64,000 nucleotides of DNA from Nakamurella sp. PAMC28650 (GCF_014303395.1 NZ_CP060298.1:558001-622000), one strand, 5' to 3'. Counted from the first letter of the stretch, positions 1-8,923 are shown. Notes: generated by a model not told the origin, from the letters alone. A program made the numbers and translations.

Positions 1-343
1 TGCAGACCGCGGTGAAAGCTTTGTAACTGCCCGCGGTCGGCTGCGTGACCACGATCTTGGCCGCCTCGAAGATCACACCACCACCGACCTTCACGGCGGC
101 GGCACTGCCCAGACCGTTCTCCGCCGCCGCTGCGCCGGACACCGCGGCCGCGGACGTCGGCGCCGGTGCGACGTCACCGATCGCGTTGGCCTCGACCGTG
201 GAGTTGGCCGGATCGGAAGAAGCCGTGGAACTCGCGGCGGCAGCCGTCGTGCCCGCACTGCTGCACGCAGCCAGAGTGGCCCCGGCGGCCGCGACTGCGG
301 CTCCGTAGAGGGCGGTCCGGCGGTCGATCGAGTAGTTCGTCAT
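1..343 (-). CDS. Rieske 2Fe-2S lipoprotein, N-terminal part (cut by window edge)
   Basis: This is probably an exported Rieske-type iron-sulfur protein that transfers electrons outside the membrane. The first 27 residues contain a twin-arginine pair (R8 R9), a hydrophobic stretch and a lipobox ending in Cys27, so Tat export and lipid anchoring are likely. A Ser/Ala-rich linker follows. The last visible residues, ending AFTAVC, match the segment just before and including the first cluster-binding Cys of the CTHxGC motif in small Rieske proteins. The window ends there, so the second Cys-His box cannot be seen. I chose the ATG at 343 because an AAGG sits 6 nt upstream; an ATG at 349 is the alternative. 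The gene lies 61 nt downstream of the beta-propeller lipoprotein gene on the same strand and is probably co-transcribed with it. Confidence 0.75.
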   Translation of the reverse strand, partial: MTNYSIDRRTALYGAAVAAAGATLAACSSAGTTAAAASSTASSDPANSTVEANAIGDVAPAPTSAAAVSGAAAAENGLGSAAAVKVGGGVIFEAAKIVVTQPTAGSYKAFTAVC

Positions 344-404
344 CGTCATCCTTGTCTGTGCTGGGGGCGGCGCAGGCGGCCGCAGGTTCGGCCCGGTCGA
401 AGGG

Positions 405-1679
405 TCAGGTGGTGACGTCCTGCGCCGGGGACGGGGTGCCGAACGCGGAGTACGGCACGAACTGGATCTCGTGAGGCATTGCCTCCATGGGGATCTCGTT
501 GATCAGCTTGCCGGTGTCGGTCTCCCAGATCTGCACACCCTCGACCGGCTGACCGCCGAGCAGGAACGGGTACCGCGAGGTCGACATACCGTGGTTGAGG
601 GTCCAGAGTTCCTTGCCATCCGGGCTCAGCCCGGTGTGCGCGGGAATGACGGTGCCCTTGGAGGCCCACAGCGTCTGGTAGTTGCTGGTGTTCACCTTGA
701 AGATGGAGTTGTCCGAGGTGGCGATGTAGGCGAACTTGCTGTCCGGGCTGATGCTGATGTGGATCGGCGAGCCCTCGATCGGTAGTTTCTTGATGATCTT
801 GAGCGTCGTGTTCTCGATCACCCAGACCTCCTTGAAGGCGAGACCGGCCAGCCACACGTGCTTTCCGTCCGGAGTGATGTTGACGCCGTGGGCGGTGGCC
901 GGCATCGGGATCTGCTTGACGATCTTGTTGGTCCTCCAGTCGATGACGGCCAGGGTCTTGGCGCCGTCGACCGTCACGAAGAGGTAGGGGGTGTCGATGG
1001 CCTTGCCGTCCCAGTACATGCTCTGCGAGATGTAGTCGGGGCCGGCACCGACGGGGATGCTTCCGATGTTCTTCATGCTCGCCGTGTCGATGATCGAGAC
1101 GTCCGCGCCGTACTGGTTGGCCACGTAGAGGTATTTGTCGTCCGGGGTCAGCGAGATGTGGTGCGAGCCTTTGCCTGCCTCGACTCGGGCGACCTCCCGC
1201 AATGTCAGTGGGTCGTACTCGATGACGGTGGACACGTCGTAGGTGAAGGCACTCGCGGTGAACATCCGCTTGAAGTCCTTGGTGAAGACGATGGCGTGCG
1301 AGTCACGGATGTTCGGGTACTTCGACGGGTCCGTCCGCGGGTGATAAGTGCCCGCATTGGTGATCGCCGTCACCGTCTTGTGGGATTTGGCGTCGATGAT
1401 GAAGAGTTTGTTGCTCTGCCCCGCACCGATCACGGCAATACCCGACCAGCCCACCCTGCCGCCGGCATTCATCACTTCGAAAGCCTTGGAGGCAGAGGAC
1501 TCGACGCCTGGGGTGGCGGCCGTAGGAGCGGCCGAGGCCGCTGTCGTCCCGGCCGAGGCCGCACCCTTGCTCGAGTCCGTGCACGCCGTTGCCGCCAGGG
1601 CGACCGCACCGGCGGACGCTGCAAGAAAACCGCGCCGGCCGAGCCTCTTGGCCTCGGCGGCAGTGGGGCTTTCGTTCAT
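405..1679 (-). CDS. YVTN-type beta-propeller lipoprotein
   Basis: This 424-residue exported protein is built from YVTN/YncE-like beta-propeller blades. The N-terminus has a Tat motif (R15 R16 G F L) and a lipobox with Cys33, so it should be folded in the cytoplasm and anchored outside. From about residue 70 to 415, repeats of the type LYVANQYGADVSIIDT occur, each pairing a changing value with a terminal motif, as in surface-layer YVTN proteins. An AGAGGAAG sequence lies 6 nt before the ATG. Its ligand cannot be told from sequence. The next gene encodes a Rieske lipoprotein, so the pair may form an extracytoplasmic redox module; that is inference. Confidence is high for the fold and low for the role. 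Confidence 0.8.
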   Translation of the reverse strand: MNESPTAAEAKRLGRRGFLAASAGAVALAATACTDSSKGAASAGTTAASAAPTAATPGVESSASKAFEVMNAGGRVGWSGIAVIGAGQSNKLFIIDAKSHKTVTAITNAGTYHPRTDPSKYPNIRDSHAIVFTKDFKRMFTASAFTYDVSTVIEYDPLTLREVARVEAGKGSHHISLTPDDKYLYVANQYGADVSIIDTASMKNIGSIPVGAGPDYISQSMYWDGKAIDTPYLFVTVDGAKTLAVIDWRTNKIVKQIPMPATAHGVNITPDGKHVWLAGLAFKEVWVIENTTLKIIKKLPIEGSPIHISISPDSKFAYIATSDNSIFKVNTSNYQTLWASKGTVIPAHTGLSPDGKELWTLNHGMSTSRYPFLLGGQPVEGVQIWETDTGKLINEIPMEAMPHEIQFVPYSAFGTPSPAQDVTT

Positions 1680-2100
1680 CGTGATCTTCCTCTTTCAGGG
1701 ATCCGAGTAGCCGTCGCCGGCGCCACCCGAAGGGCGAGATGTCCTGGCTGGACCCGCGTTACATTTGTCGGCCAATATTGCGCCACCAGTCCTCGCGCAT
1801 ATCGACGACGTCAACTTCACCTCACATGCCCCGATGAAGGGATGTGCGGTGATCGGCACGCGAACGTATTGATATTGCATCCGAACGCCAGGGATAACTC
1901 CCGACCACGGCCGCGCACCATGGCTCGTTCGGCCTATCCCACCGACGCGCATGTCCAATTCATCACCATTTGGCTCCGAATGCACCGAGCAATCGGACGA
2001 ATTCAGGAATCGTCAACCCCATCGGACGCGCCACCCCGGGGGCCGAATGTGCTCGGGATGTACTCGGGCCGCCCTGCGGGCCGTCGGGACAGCGCTCGTC
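1680..2100. other. 421-bp non-coding stretch
   Basis: I see no convincing gene here. Open frames exist on both strands but lack ribosome binding sites, recognisable motifs and the strong G/C third-position bias of neighbouring genes. The stretch is less G+C-rich than its surroundings, notably around 1800-1990. It must hold the promoter of the beta-propeller gene (reading left from 1679) and the end of the PPOX transcript (2101). Confidence 0.6.
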
Positions 2101-2505
2101 TCAGCCGAGTTGACCGGAGGCACGGTCCGGGCTGATCCGGATCACCACCCGCCGGTCCGCGATTATCGCGGCGCGATACTCGGCCCAGTTCGGATGCTCG
2201 CCGGCGATGGAGCGGTAGACCGCGTCCAACAGGTCGAGGGCTTCCGGCTGGCCGACGATCTCCGCCTGCCCGTCGACCTGGACCCACGGGCCGAAGAAGG
2301 CGTCGGTGAAGACGAGCATCGACACGGCCGGATCCCGGCGGATGTTGGCCACCTTGGCCAGACCGTTGCGGCTGGAGATGACGAGCCGGCCGTCGAGCAC
2401 CCCGGCGTTCACCGGGGACATCTGCAGACTGCCGTCGCGCCGGTGGGTGGCGAGCACGGTGCGGTCGTTCTCGGCCACGAAGGCCAGCGCGTCGTCGAGT
2501 TCCAT
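2101..2505 (-). CDS. PPOX-class F420-dependent enzyme
   Basis: A 134-residue protein of the pyridoxamine-5-phosphate oxidase-like split-barrel family, of the actinobacterial subgroup that uses F420 or FMN. The pattern is typical: a first strand with TVLATHRRDGSLQMSPV, a GRLVISSRNG strand, a KVANIRRDPAVSMLVF segment, and a GQAEIVG strand before a C-terminal helix. Such enzymes usually reduce unsaturated substrates, or bind flavin, haem or F420, in the cytoplasm. The ATG at 2505 gives the normal family N-terminus (MELDDALAF); no strong ribosome binding site is visible. It is monocistronic between an intergenic stretch and the deacetylase pair. Substrate unknown. Confidence 0.8.
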   Translation of the reverse strand: MELDDALAFVAENDRTVLATHRRDGSLQMSPVNAGVLDGRLVISSRNGLAKVANIRRDPAVSMLVFTDAFFGPWVQVDGQAEIVGQPEALDLLDAVYRSIAGEHPNWAEYRAAIIADRRVVIRISPDRASGQLG

Positions 2506-2584
2506 GGACGCAGTCTGGCACTGCACGTGGGCGCGTGCCCCTGCCGGCTCGTGCCGGCCCGGGACCGCCTTGTCGCAGCGGCGC

Positions 2585-3868
2585 TCAGCCGGCCTGCAGC
2601 TCCGGGTTCTGGGCCTGCAGCCTGGCCAGGGTCGCCGGATCCTGCATGTTCATCCAGGCCAGCACATCCCGGAACGGCACGCAGTAGGTGTTCGGCTTGC
2701 CGCAGTTGGCCAGCACGAACTTGCCGATCGCGTCGGAGTAGGCGTTGTTGTTCCAGGCGTTGAAGTGGTTGCCGAGGACGAGCGGTGCCCGGTTGCCGTT
2801 GTAGGTGGCGTTGTACATGTCCTGGTAGGTGGCCTGGACCTGTGCCGAATCGATCGCGCTCTGGTCCAGGGTCACACCTCTGGAACTGGCGTTGCGCTGC
2901 GTGTAGTAGAAGTTGTAGTCCATCGTGATCTGGTAGTGCTGGGTGCCGTGGATCGGGAACTCGGCCATCCCGAACTGCCAGATGTTGTTGGTCGAGGACT
3001 TCGTCGGCCAGGAGATGCCTCGGCGGGTGAACGACGAGTCGTAGGTCATCCCGTGGGCGGCCAACGCCGGGAACAGGTCGGCCTTGTGACCCTCCAGGCA
3101 CGGCGTGCGCTCGCCCTTGATCTCGCTCGGGTCGATGTTGAGCTTCGTCGAGGCCGGCAGGTTGTTGTTGGCGTTCACGTTCTTCATCAGGGAGAAGAAC
3201 TGGTCGAGCTCGTCGTTCCAGTTACTGGTGTTCCAGTCCATGCCTCCGGGCGGGTTGTCACTGCAGAAGTGGCCGTTGAAATGCGTGCCGACCTCGTTGC
3301 CCAGCGCGATCGACTTGTTCAGGTCGGCGATCTCGACCGGCAGGTCGCTGGGCTGGTTCCAGCTGATCGACGACTTGCCGGCCCTGTGCCCGGGGCCCGT
3401 GTACTTGGTCTTGGTGTCCTGGCTGAGCATGTAGGTCCCGGACAGGAACCCGGTGAAGTGGAACGGCACCTTCTGCATGATGTCGAACCAGTACTGCCAC
3501 TTCTCGTGCCACCCGACGCCGTCGAAACTGACGATGATGAACTGGGGCGCCTTCTGACCCGCCTTGAGCTTGGTCGGCACGAACCCGTCGGCCGGTGCCC
3601 CCGGGCTCTTCGCCGTGGTCGGAGTGGCGTTCGGCGGCTTGCCCGAGGTGGGCCTGCCCGAGGAGGAGCCCTTGGTCGACGAGCCAGGCTGGGACGAGGG
3701 CCCGGCCGCGCCGGGCGCCGACGACGCACCCCCGATGGTCACCTGGTTGGTCACGGTCACCGACGGGTCGGAGCCGGCGCTGGTGCAGGCCGAGACCACC
3801 ATGGCCGCACTGAGCGCAGCGGCCACCGCAGCCATCCTGGTGCGTGTTCGCCATGACCGTCGATTCAC
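2585..3868 (-). CDS. Deacetylase-like lipoprotein, copy 1
   Basis: A 427-residue lipoprotein related to NodB-fold polysaccharide deacetylases. The GTG start is supported by GGAGG five nt upstream. Residues 1-28 form a signal peptide ending in lipobox Cys28, followed by a Ser/Pro/Thr-rich linker to about residue 100. The domain contains SFDG (the aspartate motif), HFNGHF (the H-x3-H metal motif), a conserved GERTPCL segment and GNHFN near the end, in the order expected for the fold. A metal-dependent hydrolase acting on envelope sugars is likely, but the family is divergent and the substrate is unknown. The next gene upstream (3952-5319) is a close paralogue with the same motifs, so this is a tandem duplication. 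The 83-nt gap between them shows no terminator. Confidence 0.72.
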   Translation of the reverse strand: MNRRSWRTRTRMAAVAAALSAAMVVSACTSAGSDPSVTVTNQVTIGGASSAPGAAGPSSQPGSSTKGSSSGRPTSGKPPNATPTTAKSPGAPADGFVPTKLKAGQKAPQFIIVSFDGVGWHEKWQYWFDIMQKVPFHFTGFLSGTYMLSQDTKTKYTGPGHRAGKSSISWNQPSDLPVEIADLNKSIALGNEVGTHFNGHFCSDNPPGGMDWNTSNWNDELDQFFSLMKNVNANNNLPASTKLNIDPSEIKGERTPCLEGHKADLFPALAAHGMTYDSSFTRRGISWPTKSSTNNIWQFGMAEFPIHGTQHYQITMDYNFYYTQRNASSRGVTLDQSAIDSAQVQATYQDMYNATYNGNRAPLVLGNHFNAWNNNAYSDAIGKFVLANCGKPNTYCVPFRDVLAWMNMQDPATLARLQAQNPELQAG

Positions 3869-3951
3869 AAAATCCTCCAGCGTCCGATGATGCGTGTGAA
3901 ACCCGATGCCTCGCGAGAAGGCTGTGAATTGGCAGTGGAGCTCAGTATCGC

Positions 3952-5319
3952 CTAGTACTGGATGAGACCGTCGCATTTCGGCCACTTCAGGTAAGGGCAT
4001 CCACCCAGGTTCGACTGGTGGTGCTGCAGCGCCGCGAGAACGGCCGGATCCTGCGCGTTCATCCAGTCGACCAGGTCGCGGAACGGAACGCAGTTCACCC
4101 CGGGCCGGCCGCACGCGGCCAGCGCGAAGTTTCCGACGGCGTCGGAATAGGCGTTGTTGTTCCAGTCGTTGAAGTGGTTTCCGATGATGATCGGCTCGTG
4201 GATACCGTCGGTCTGCGCGGCCTCGAGCATGTCCTGGTAGGTGGCCAGGACCTGGGCAGAGTCTGCCTTGCTGCGGGCCAGTGACGGGACGGCCCCGCCG
4301 GCGACGGTGCTCGGCTCCTGCTGGGCGTAGAAGTTGTAGTCCATGGTGATCTGCGGGTGGCCGCTCCCGTGCAGCGGAAACTCCGACATGCCCATCTCCC
4401 AGATCTTCCCGTCCGAACTCTTCACCGGCCACGACAATCCGGTGCGGGTGAAGGAGCTGTCGTACGTCATGCCGTGCGACTCGAGAGCGGGGTACAGGTC
4501 CACCTTGTGGCCGGTCAGGCACGGTGTCCGCTCGCCGTGGATCTCCGCGGCGGTGACGTTGAGCTTGGTGATGATGCCATTGTTGGCGTCGACATTCCTG
4601 ACCAGACCGAAGAACTGGTCGAGTTCGTTGTTCCAGTCGACGGCATTCCAGTCGCTGCCGCCGGGCGGGTTGTCGTCGCAGAAATGACCGTTGAAATGCG
4701 ATCCGACCTCGTTTCCCAGCGAGATGGATTTGTTGAGGTTACCGATCTCGACCGGAATATCGGAGGGAGAATCGAACGGAATGGACGATCTGCCGACCGC
4801 ATGGCCGGGTCCCTGGTACTTGTCCTTCGTGGCACCCGAGAGCATGTAGGTTCCGGACAGAAAACCGGTGAAATGCAACGGCACCTTCTGCATGATCCCG
4901 AACCAGTACTGCCACTTCGCATCCCAGCCGGTTCCGTCGAAGCTGAACACGACGAACTGCGGAGCCTTCTCACCCGGCTCCAGCTTGGTGATCTTGAAGC
5001 CGTCCGGTTCGGTGCCACCGGCCTTCACCCCGCCGTCGTCGTTCGCCGGTACCGCAGTGTTCGCCGGTACCGCAGTGGCCGCCGGTACCGCAGTGGCCGA
5101 CGAGCTGGAACCCGGCGACCTGCTGGTCGAGGACGAAGATCCGGCCGACGTGGCTCCAGCCGAGGATCCCGGCGCCGCGGCGACGTTCGACGTCACGGTG
5201 ACCACGTCGACCGCAGCCTGGGTCCCGCCGCCGGTGCAGGCCGTCAGCATCATCGTTCCGATGGCCACCAGGGACAGCGCCACCAGTCGGCCCCTCGTGA
5301 ATCGCGAGCGTCGTCGCAC
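3952..5319 (-). CDS. Deacetylase-like lipoprotein, copy 2
   Basis: A 455-residue paralogue of the adjacent downstream lipoprotein. The GTG at 5319 has AGGAGG 5 nt upstream. Lipobox Cys28 is at the same position as in copy 1. It shares SFDG, HFNGHF, GERTPCL and GNHFNDWNNNAYSD. The linker differs: it contains three copies of an ATAVPA-type hexapeptide encoded by an 18-bp tandem repeat (5042-5095). The C-terminus is longer and ends with a Cys-containing tail (GGCPYLKWPKCDG). Expected location is the outer face of the cytoplasmic membrane; the linker would let the catalytic domain reach the wall. The two genes are probably one transcription unit. Deacetylase activity is inferred from fold motifs only. 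Confidence 0.72.
   Translation of the reverse strand: MRRRSRFTRGRLVALSLVAIGTMMLTACTGGGTQAAVDVVTVTSNVAAAPGSSAGATSAGSSSSTSRSPGSSSSATAVPAATAVPANTAVPANDDGGVKAGGTEPDGFKITKLEPGEKAPQFVVFSFDGTGWDAKWQYWFGIMQKVPLHFTGFLSGTYMLSGATKDKYQGPGHAVGRSSIPFDSPSDIPVEIGNLNKSISLGNEVGSHFNGHFCDDNPPGGSDWNAVDWNNELDQFFGLVRNVDANNGIITKLNVTAAEIHGERTPCLTGHKVDLYPALESHGMTYDSSFTRTGLSWPVKSSDGKIWEMGMSEFPLHGSGHPQITMDYNFYAQQEPSTVAGGAVPSLARSKADSAQVLATYQDMLEAAQTDGIHEPIIIGNHFNDWNNNAYSDAVGNFALAACGRPGVNCVPFRDLVDWMNAQDPAVLAALQHHQSNLGGCPYLKWPKCDGLIQY
5042..5095. repeat. 18-bp tandem repeat x3 in lipoprotein linker
   Basis: Three units of the 18-mer TTCGCCGGTACCGCAGTG, the last differing at its first positions. It is in frame with the minus-strand lipoprotein and sets the length of its linker. 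Copy 1 of the lipoprotein lacks it. Confidence 0.9.
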
Positions 5320-5469
5320 TTGTCCTCCTACCGCGGTGCCTCTCGAAGGCATCGACTCTTCAACCACTCCACCAGCAGTGGGAGGACGTGTGTCACGACT
5401 GTCGGTTCCCTGTGCCCACCCGCACTGCCTGCCCATCAGCACCGCATCCCCGCCCCGACCGTGCGCACC

Positions 5470-5475
5470 TATCCT
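5470..5475 (+). promoter_or_regulatory. Candidate -10 element of the CPBP gene
   Basis: TATCCT, ten nt before the ATG at 5486, with no ribosome binding site between. It fits a very short or absent leader. Confidence 0.4.
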
Positions 5476-5485
5476 GGTGATCGTC

Positions 5486-6328
5486 ATGACAACATCACCC
5501 CCCGCGACGCGCCTGGGCCGCCTGCTGCACGTGCAGCCGGCCGAGGACTTCGGACTGACCGAGCGTCAGGATTCCAAGCGCTCCATCGGCGTCGAACTGT
5601 CCGTCGTCTTCCTGATCACCCTCGGCATGAGCGGGCTGACCTCGCTGGTCAGCCTGATCGAAACCCAGATCAAGGCCTCCCAGGCCAAGACCGTGATCAG
5701 CCACTACGTCGTCTCCGTCGCCGCCCCGAAGTCGACCGTCGGCTACATCGATCTGGTCTACCAGCTACTGAGCATCACCAGGGGGCTGGCCGAAGGTGCG
5801 ATCGGCCTCTACCTGCTGTGGCGGGCCGGCTTCAGCATCTCGCGGCGACTCGGCCTGAACCTGCGACGCCCCGGCCGGGACCTCGGGACCGGCTTCGGGC
5901 TGGCGGCACTCATCGGGATCCCCGGCCTCGGCCTGTACCTGCTGTCCCAGCATCTCGGATTCAGCCTCACGGTGCAGGCCTCCACCATGACGGACGTCTG
6001 GTGGCGGGTGCCGGTCACGGTGCTGATCGCGGTGGAGAACGGCCTGCTCGAGGAGGTGCTCGTCGTCGGGTACCTGATGACCAGGCTCCAGCAACTGCGC
6101 TGGTCGACGTCGGCGGTGATCGCCGCCAGCGCGGTACTGCGTGGTTCCTACCACCTCTACCAGGGCTACGGCGGGTTCGTCGGCAACGCGATCATGGGGG
6201 TCGTCTTCGGCTGGTTCTACCTCAGGTACCGCCGCCTCTGGCCCCTGGTGATCGCCCACTCCGTGATCGACATCGTCACGCTGGTCGCCTACCCCCTGCT
6301 GAAGGGTCACGTCAGCTGGCTGCCGTGA
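5486..6328 (+). CDS. CPBP-family intramembrane metalloprotease
   Basis: A 280-residue polytopic membrane protein of the CPBP (Abi/Rce1-like) family. Predicted membrane segments lie at about 35-60, 88-112, 133-155, 172-190, 205-220, 230-248 and 252-272. The motifs are E189 E190, then H223 in SYHLYQG, and H258 with D262 in HSVID, which would bind the catalytic zinc. The arginine of the usual EExxxR motif is absent (EEVLVVGYL), a form I recall from actinobacterial members. These proteases act within the membrane, sometimes in peptide maturation or self-immunity; no bacteriocin gene is nearby. The ATG at 5486 sits close to a TATCCT hexamer, so the mRNA may be leaderless. It is divergent from the deacetylase operon. 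Confidence 0.82.
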   Translation: MTTSPPATRLGRLLHVQPAEDFGLTERQDSKRSIGVELSVVFLITLGMSGLTSLVSLIETQIKASQAKTVISHYVVSVAAPKSTVGYIDLVYQLLSITRGLAEGAIGLYLLWRAGFSISRRLGLNLRRPGRDLGTGFGLAALIGIPGLGLYLLSQHLGFSLTVQASTMTDVWWRVPVTVLIAVENGLLEEVLVVGYLMTRLQQLRWSTSAVIAASAVLRGSYHLYQGYGGFVGNAIMGVVFGWFYLRYRRLWPLVIAHSVIDIVTLVAYPLLKGHVSWLP

Positions 6329-6346
6329 TCCGGCGCACCCGAGCGG

Positions 6347-7315
6347 TCAGCGCAGGGTGAACTGACGACCCAGGATTCCGTCGCGAGCGCGACGCTGGGC
6401 CGAGGTCAGAGGCTCGTCGACGGCCAGCGCCGCGTCGAGTCGGACGGCGAACTCCCGGGCCGGCCCGTCCCACTCGGAGGAGTGGGCGTCCCGATCCAGA
6501 TCCCACACCGGCACCAGACGACCGTGGGCGCGGAACGAGCCGACGTATCGGGATCCCTCGCCCAGATCGAGGGCCTCGTCGACGGCCAGCCTGGCCAGCG
6601 CAGCCATCAAGGGTGCTTCGTCCTCGGGGCGAACCCAACGCAGATGCGCTTTCTCGCCGGCGTCGACCCAGTAGACGCCGGGTAGGCCGGCCACCCGGGC
6701 GGTCGGCATGATCGCCGTGTTCGCCCGTTCCAGGGACACGGCCACCTCGCTGCCCGGCTCCGGCTCCTCCTCGAGCCACCAGCCGAACGAGTCGTGCACC
6801 GTGACGTCGAAGGGTTCGTCGACGATCAGGTCGGCCAGCCGACGACCCTCGGTGGCCCGCCCGACGACCGACAGCACGCTGGAGGGTTCGGCCGCCAGGG
6901 CCCACTCCAGGGCTGCGGCCAGATCGCGGGACAGATCGCCAGAGTGCGTCTGCACCTGCATGCCGAGCAGGATCGAACGGTCCGCTCTGGTCAGCGCGGC
7001 TGCGGCAGCGGGCAGGACGGTCGCCAGGGTGATGGACGGCACCGGGTCCACCGGCTCCAACAGGGTGATCGGCACCGTGGCGGACGGGACGAACTCGCGC
7101 AGGGCAATGAGTTCGGTCTCGGCGGCAAGGCCCTCGAACGGTCTTGCGACGATCATCTCGGCAGCATCGGCGGCGCCGTGGCAGGCCTTGAAACGGCGGC
7201 CCGATCCACAGGGGCACGGACGCCGCGGGTTCTCGCCGGCCGGCGCGAGGGAATCGATCGACGCGGAAGCACCACGCATCTTGTTCTGCTTGGACACAGC
7301 GGTCTTCTTGGACAC
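6347..7315 (-). CDS. SEC-C motif protein (DUF5926-like)
   Basis: A 322-residue cytoplasmic protein with a short basic N-terminus and then a SEC-C zinc motif, C34-P-C36-GSGRRFK-A-C45-H46, as found at the C-terminus of SecA and in many small proteins. The rest, from about residue 60 to 310, is the alpha/beta region typical of actinobacterial DUF5926 proteins. The function of the family is unknown; the zinc motif suggests contact with SecB-like partners or ribosomes, which is inference. The GTG at 7315 gives VSKKTAVSKQ, a sensible basic start. It converges on the CPBP gene with 18 nt between the two stops. Confidence 0.7.
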   Translation of the reverse strand: MSKKTAVSKQNKMRGASASIDSLAPAGENPRRPCPCGSGRRFKACHGAADAAEMIVARPFEGLAAETELIALREFVPSATVPITLLEPVDPVPSITLATVLPAAAAALTRADRSILLGMQVQTHSGDLSRDLAAALEWALAAEPSSVLSVVGRATEGRRLADLIVDEPFDVTVHDSFGWWLEEEPEPGSEVAVSLERANTAIMPTARVAGLPGVYWVDAGEKAHLRWVRPEDEAPLMAALARLAVDEALDLGEGSRYVGSFRAHGRLVPVWDLDRDAHSSEWDGPAREFAVRLDAALAVDEPLTSAQRRARDGILGRQFTLR

Positions 7316-7762
7316 CGCGTCACCGTATCGGACCCGGGTGTGTCGCAACGACCTCCGGCGGCCGGCTCAGCAGACCCACAGCCTCGGCAAGCACAGATTC
7401 CGGCCGAGGCCGGTGGTGGGATTCGACCGGCCGCCAGTACTCTGCTCAGAGTCGGGGGCATCGGGATCCTTTCGTTCTGCCGTGGGCAACGCCGCCTCGG
7501 AGGTCAGTTCGTCGGTGCACCGACGCCACCGGTCCAGACCACTGATCGCGACAGGTCGGTCCACCACCGGCACACCCGAGGATGATGAAATTTGCCGATC
7601 GACGACGTGTGGGTGACCGGCGAGCCGGTACCCGGTATTCCGGGCCAACGACAGGCCCTGACCGACCAGCACGTGGTGGCGACAACCGAAGGAACAACGC
7701 GCAACGGTGCGCAGACCGAGCACCTCCCACGCAACGCGGACCAGGGCAGCAACGGCGCAGAC

Positions 7763-8923
7763 ATGACACCTCAGAACCGCAACAACGGCAGCAGCAACGG
7801 ATCTGAGAACGGTGGCGTCAGCGGGATCCGACCCGCGATGCAATCGTTCGACCCGAGGGCGTTCGACCCCGGACCCGATCTACCGCCGCTGCCCACCCTG
7901 CGTCCGCTCCCGACGATCCGCCCGCTGAACCGGTGGCCCGCAGAGCCGGCCCCGGTCCGAACACTACCCGAGACTCCGGCGCTCCCCCAGGTCCACCCGG
8001 TCGACGAGCCTGCGCAGCCCGCTGAAGCCGCGCAGACCGACGAACCCGCACCGCCCGACGGACCCGCGCCGCCGTCCGAGCCGGCCACCGCGCCGCCGAC
8101 CGAGCCGGCCACCACCCTGCCGACCGAGCCGGTCCGACATCACCGTCGGGCCTCCGAAGTGGTCGAATCCGAATCCGATGCCGAGCCGGTCCCTTCCCGA
8201 CAGGCACACGCCGGCGCCCGCTCGGCACAACGGGTGCTGGTGGTGGGTGGCAGCGGCGTCATCGGGAGCGCTGTCGCGCGAGCGATGGCCGGCCAGGGCG
8301 CGAGGGTGGCCGTGCACCATGCGACCCGTGCCGCGGAGGCGGAAGTCCTGGTCGCCGATCTGCCCGGCGAAGGTCACCTGAGCCTGGGGGCCGACCTGGC
8401 GGACTCCGAGGCCGTGGCCGAGCTGATCCGATCGGTGGACGAGAAGTTCGACGGCCTCGACGTGGTCATCGACGCCGCCTCGGCCGGCGAAGCGGCGGCC
8501 GGCGCCTCGGTGGTGGGCAGCTCGCTCGCCGAGTGGACGGACGCCTGGACCGGGGCCCTGACCGTCGACGTCCTGGGCGCGGCTACCGTCGCGCATGCTG
8601 CGGCGTCGGCCTTCGTGGCCCGCGGCGCAGGAGGGCGGATCATCCTGCTGGCGGCCAAGGGCCGACCTTTCACCGGCAGCCCGAACCCGGTGGTATCGGC
8701 CACCGAACAGGCGGTCGAGGCTCTGGGCTCAGCGCTGGCGGCCGAGTTGGCACCTCACGGGATCGGCGTCATCGTGGTCGGCTCCGGCTCCGGCTTCGTG
8801 TCCGGCTCCGGCGCGGCTGCCGCGGCCGGCTGGTCGCCCGCCGCGCTCGCCGAGACGGTGGCCTGGCTCGCCTCCGGCCCGGCGTCTGCGTTGCCGGGCG
8901 CGATCTTCAACATCGCCGGCTGA
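7763..8923 (+). CDS. SDR-like protein with disordered Pro-rich N-terminus
   Basis: A 386-residue protein in two parts. Residues 1-150 are Pro/Glu/Ala-rich and probably disordered. Residues 155-386 are a short-chain dehydrogenase fold with a clear nucleotide motif, GGSGVIG (162-168). Where SDRs carry YxxxK, this protein reads VSATEQAVEAL, so both catalytic residues appear lost. It may bind NAD(P) without being a normal dehydrogenase. The start is uncertain: I chose the ATG at 7763, but a TTG at 7592 in the same frame would add 57 residues, and an upstream GAGGATG could serve it. Its 3' end overlaps the convergent DUF4328-like gene by 169 bp. Confidence 0.65.
   Translation: MTPQNRNNGSSNGSENGGVSGIRPAMQSFDPRAFDPGPDLPPLPTLRPLPTIRPLNRWPAEPAPVRTLPETPALPQVHPVDEPAQPAEAAQTDEPAPPDGPAPPSEPATAPPTEPATTLPTEPVRHHRRASEVVESESDAEPVPSRQAHAGARSAQRVLVVGGSGVIGSAVARAMAGQGARVAVHHATRAAEAEVLVADLPGEGHLSLGADLADSEAVAELIRSVDEKFDGLDVVIDAASAGEAAAGASVVGSSLAEWTDAWTGALTVDVLGAATVAHAAASAFVARGAGGRIILLAAKGRPFTGSPNPVVSATEQAVEALGSALAAELAPHGIGVIVVGSGSGFVSGSGAAAAAGWSPAALAETVAWLASGPASALPGAIFNIAG

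Noticed and set aside
7425..7450. GGATTCGACC-like string on the plus strand resembling a tRNA T-loop
   Set aside because: The flanking arms cannot pair to a T-stem, and no acceptor, D or anticodon stems fit within 90 nt on either strand.
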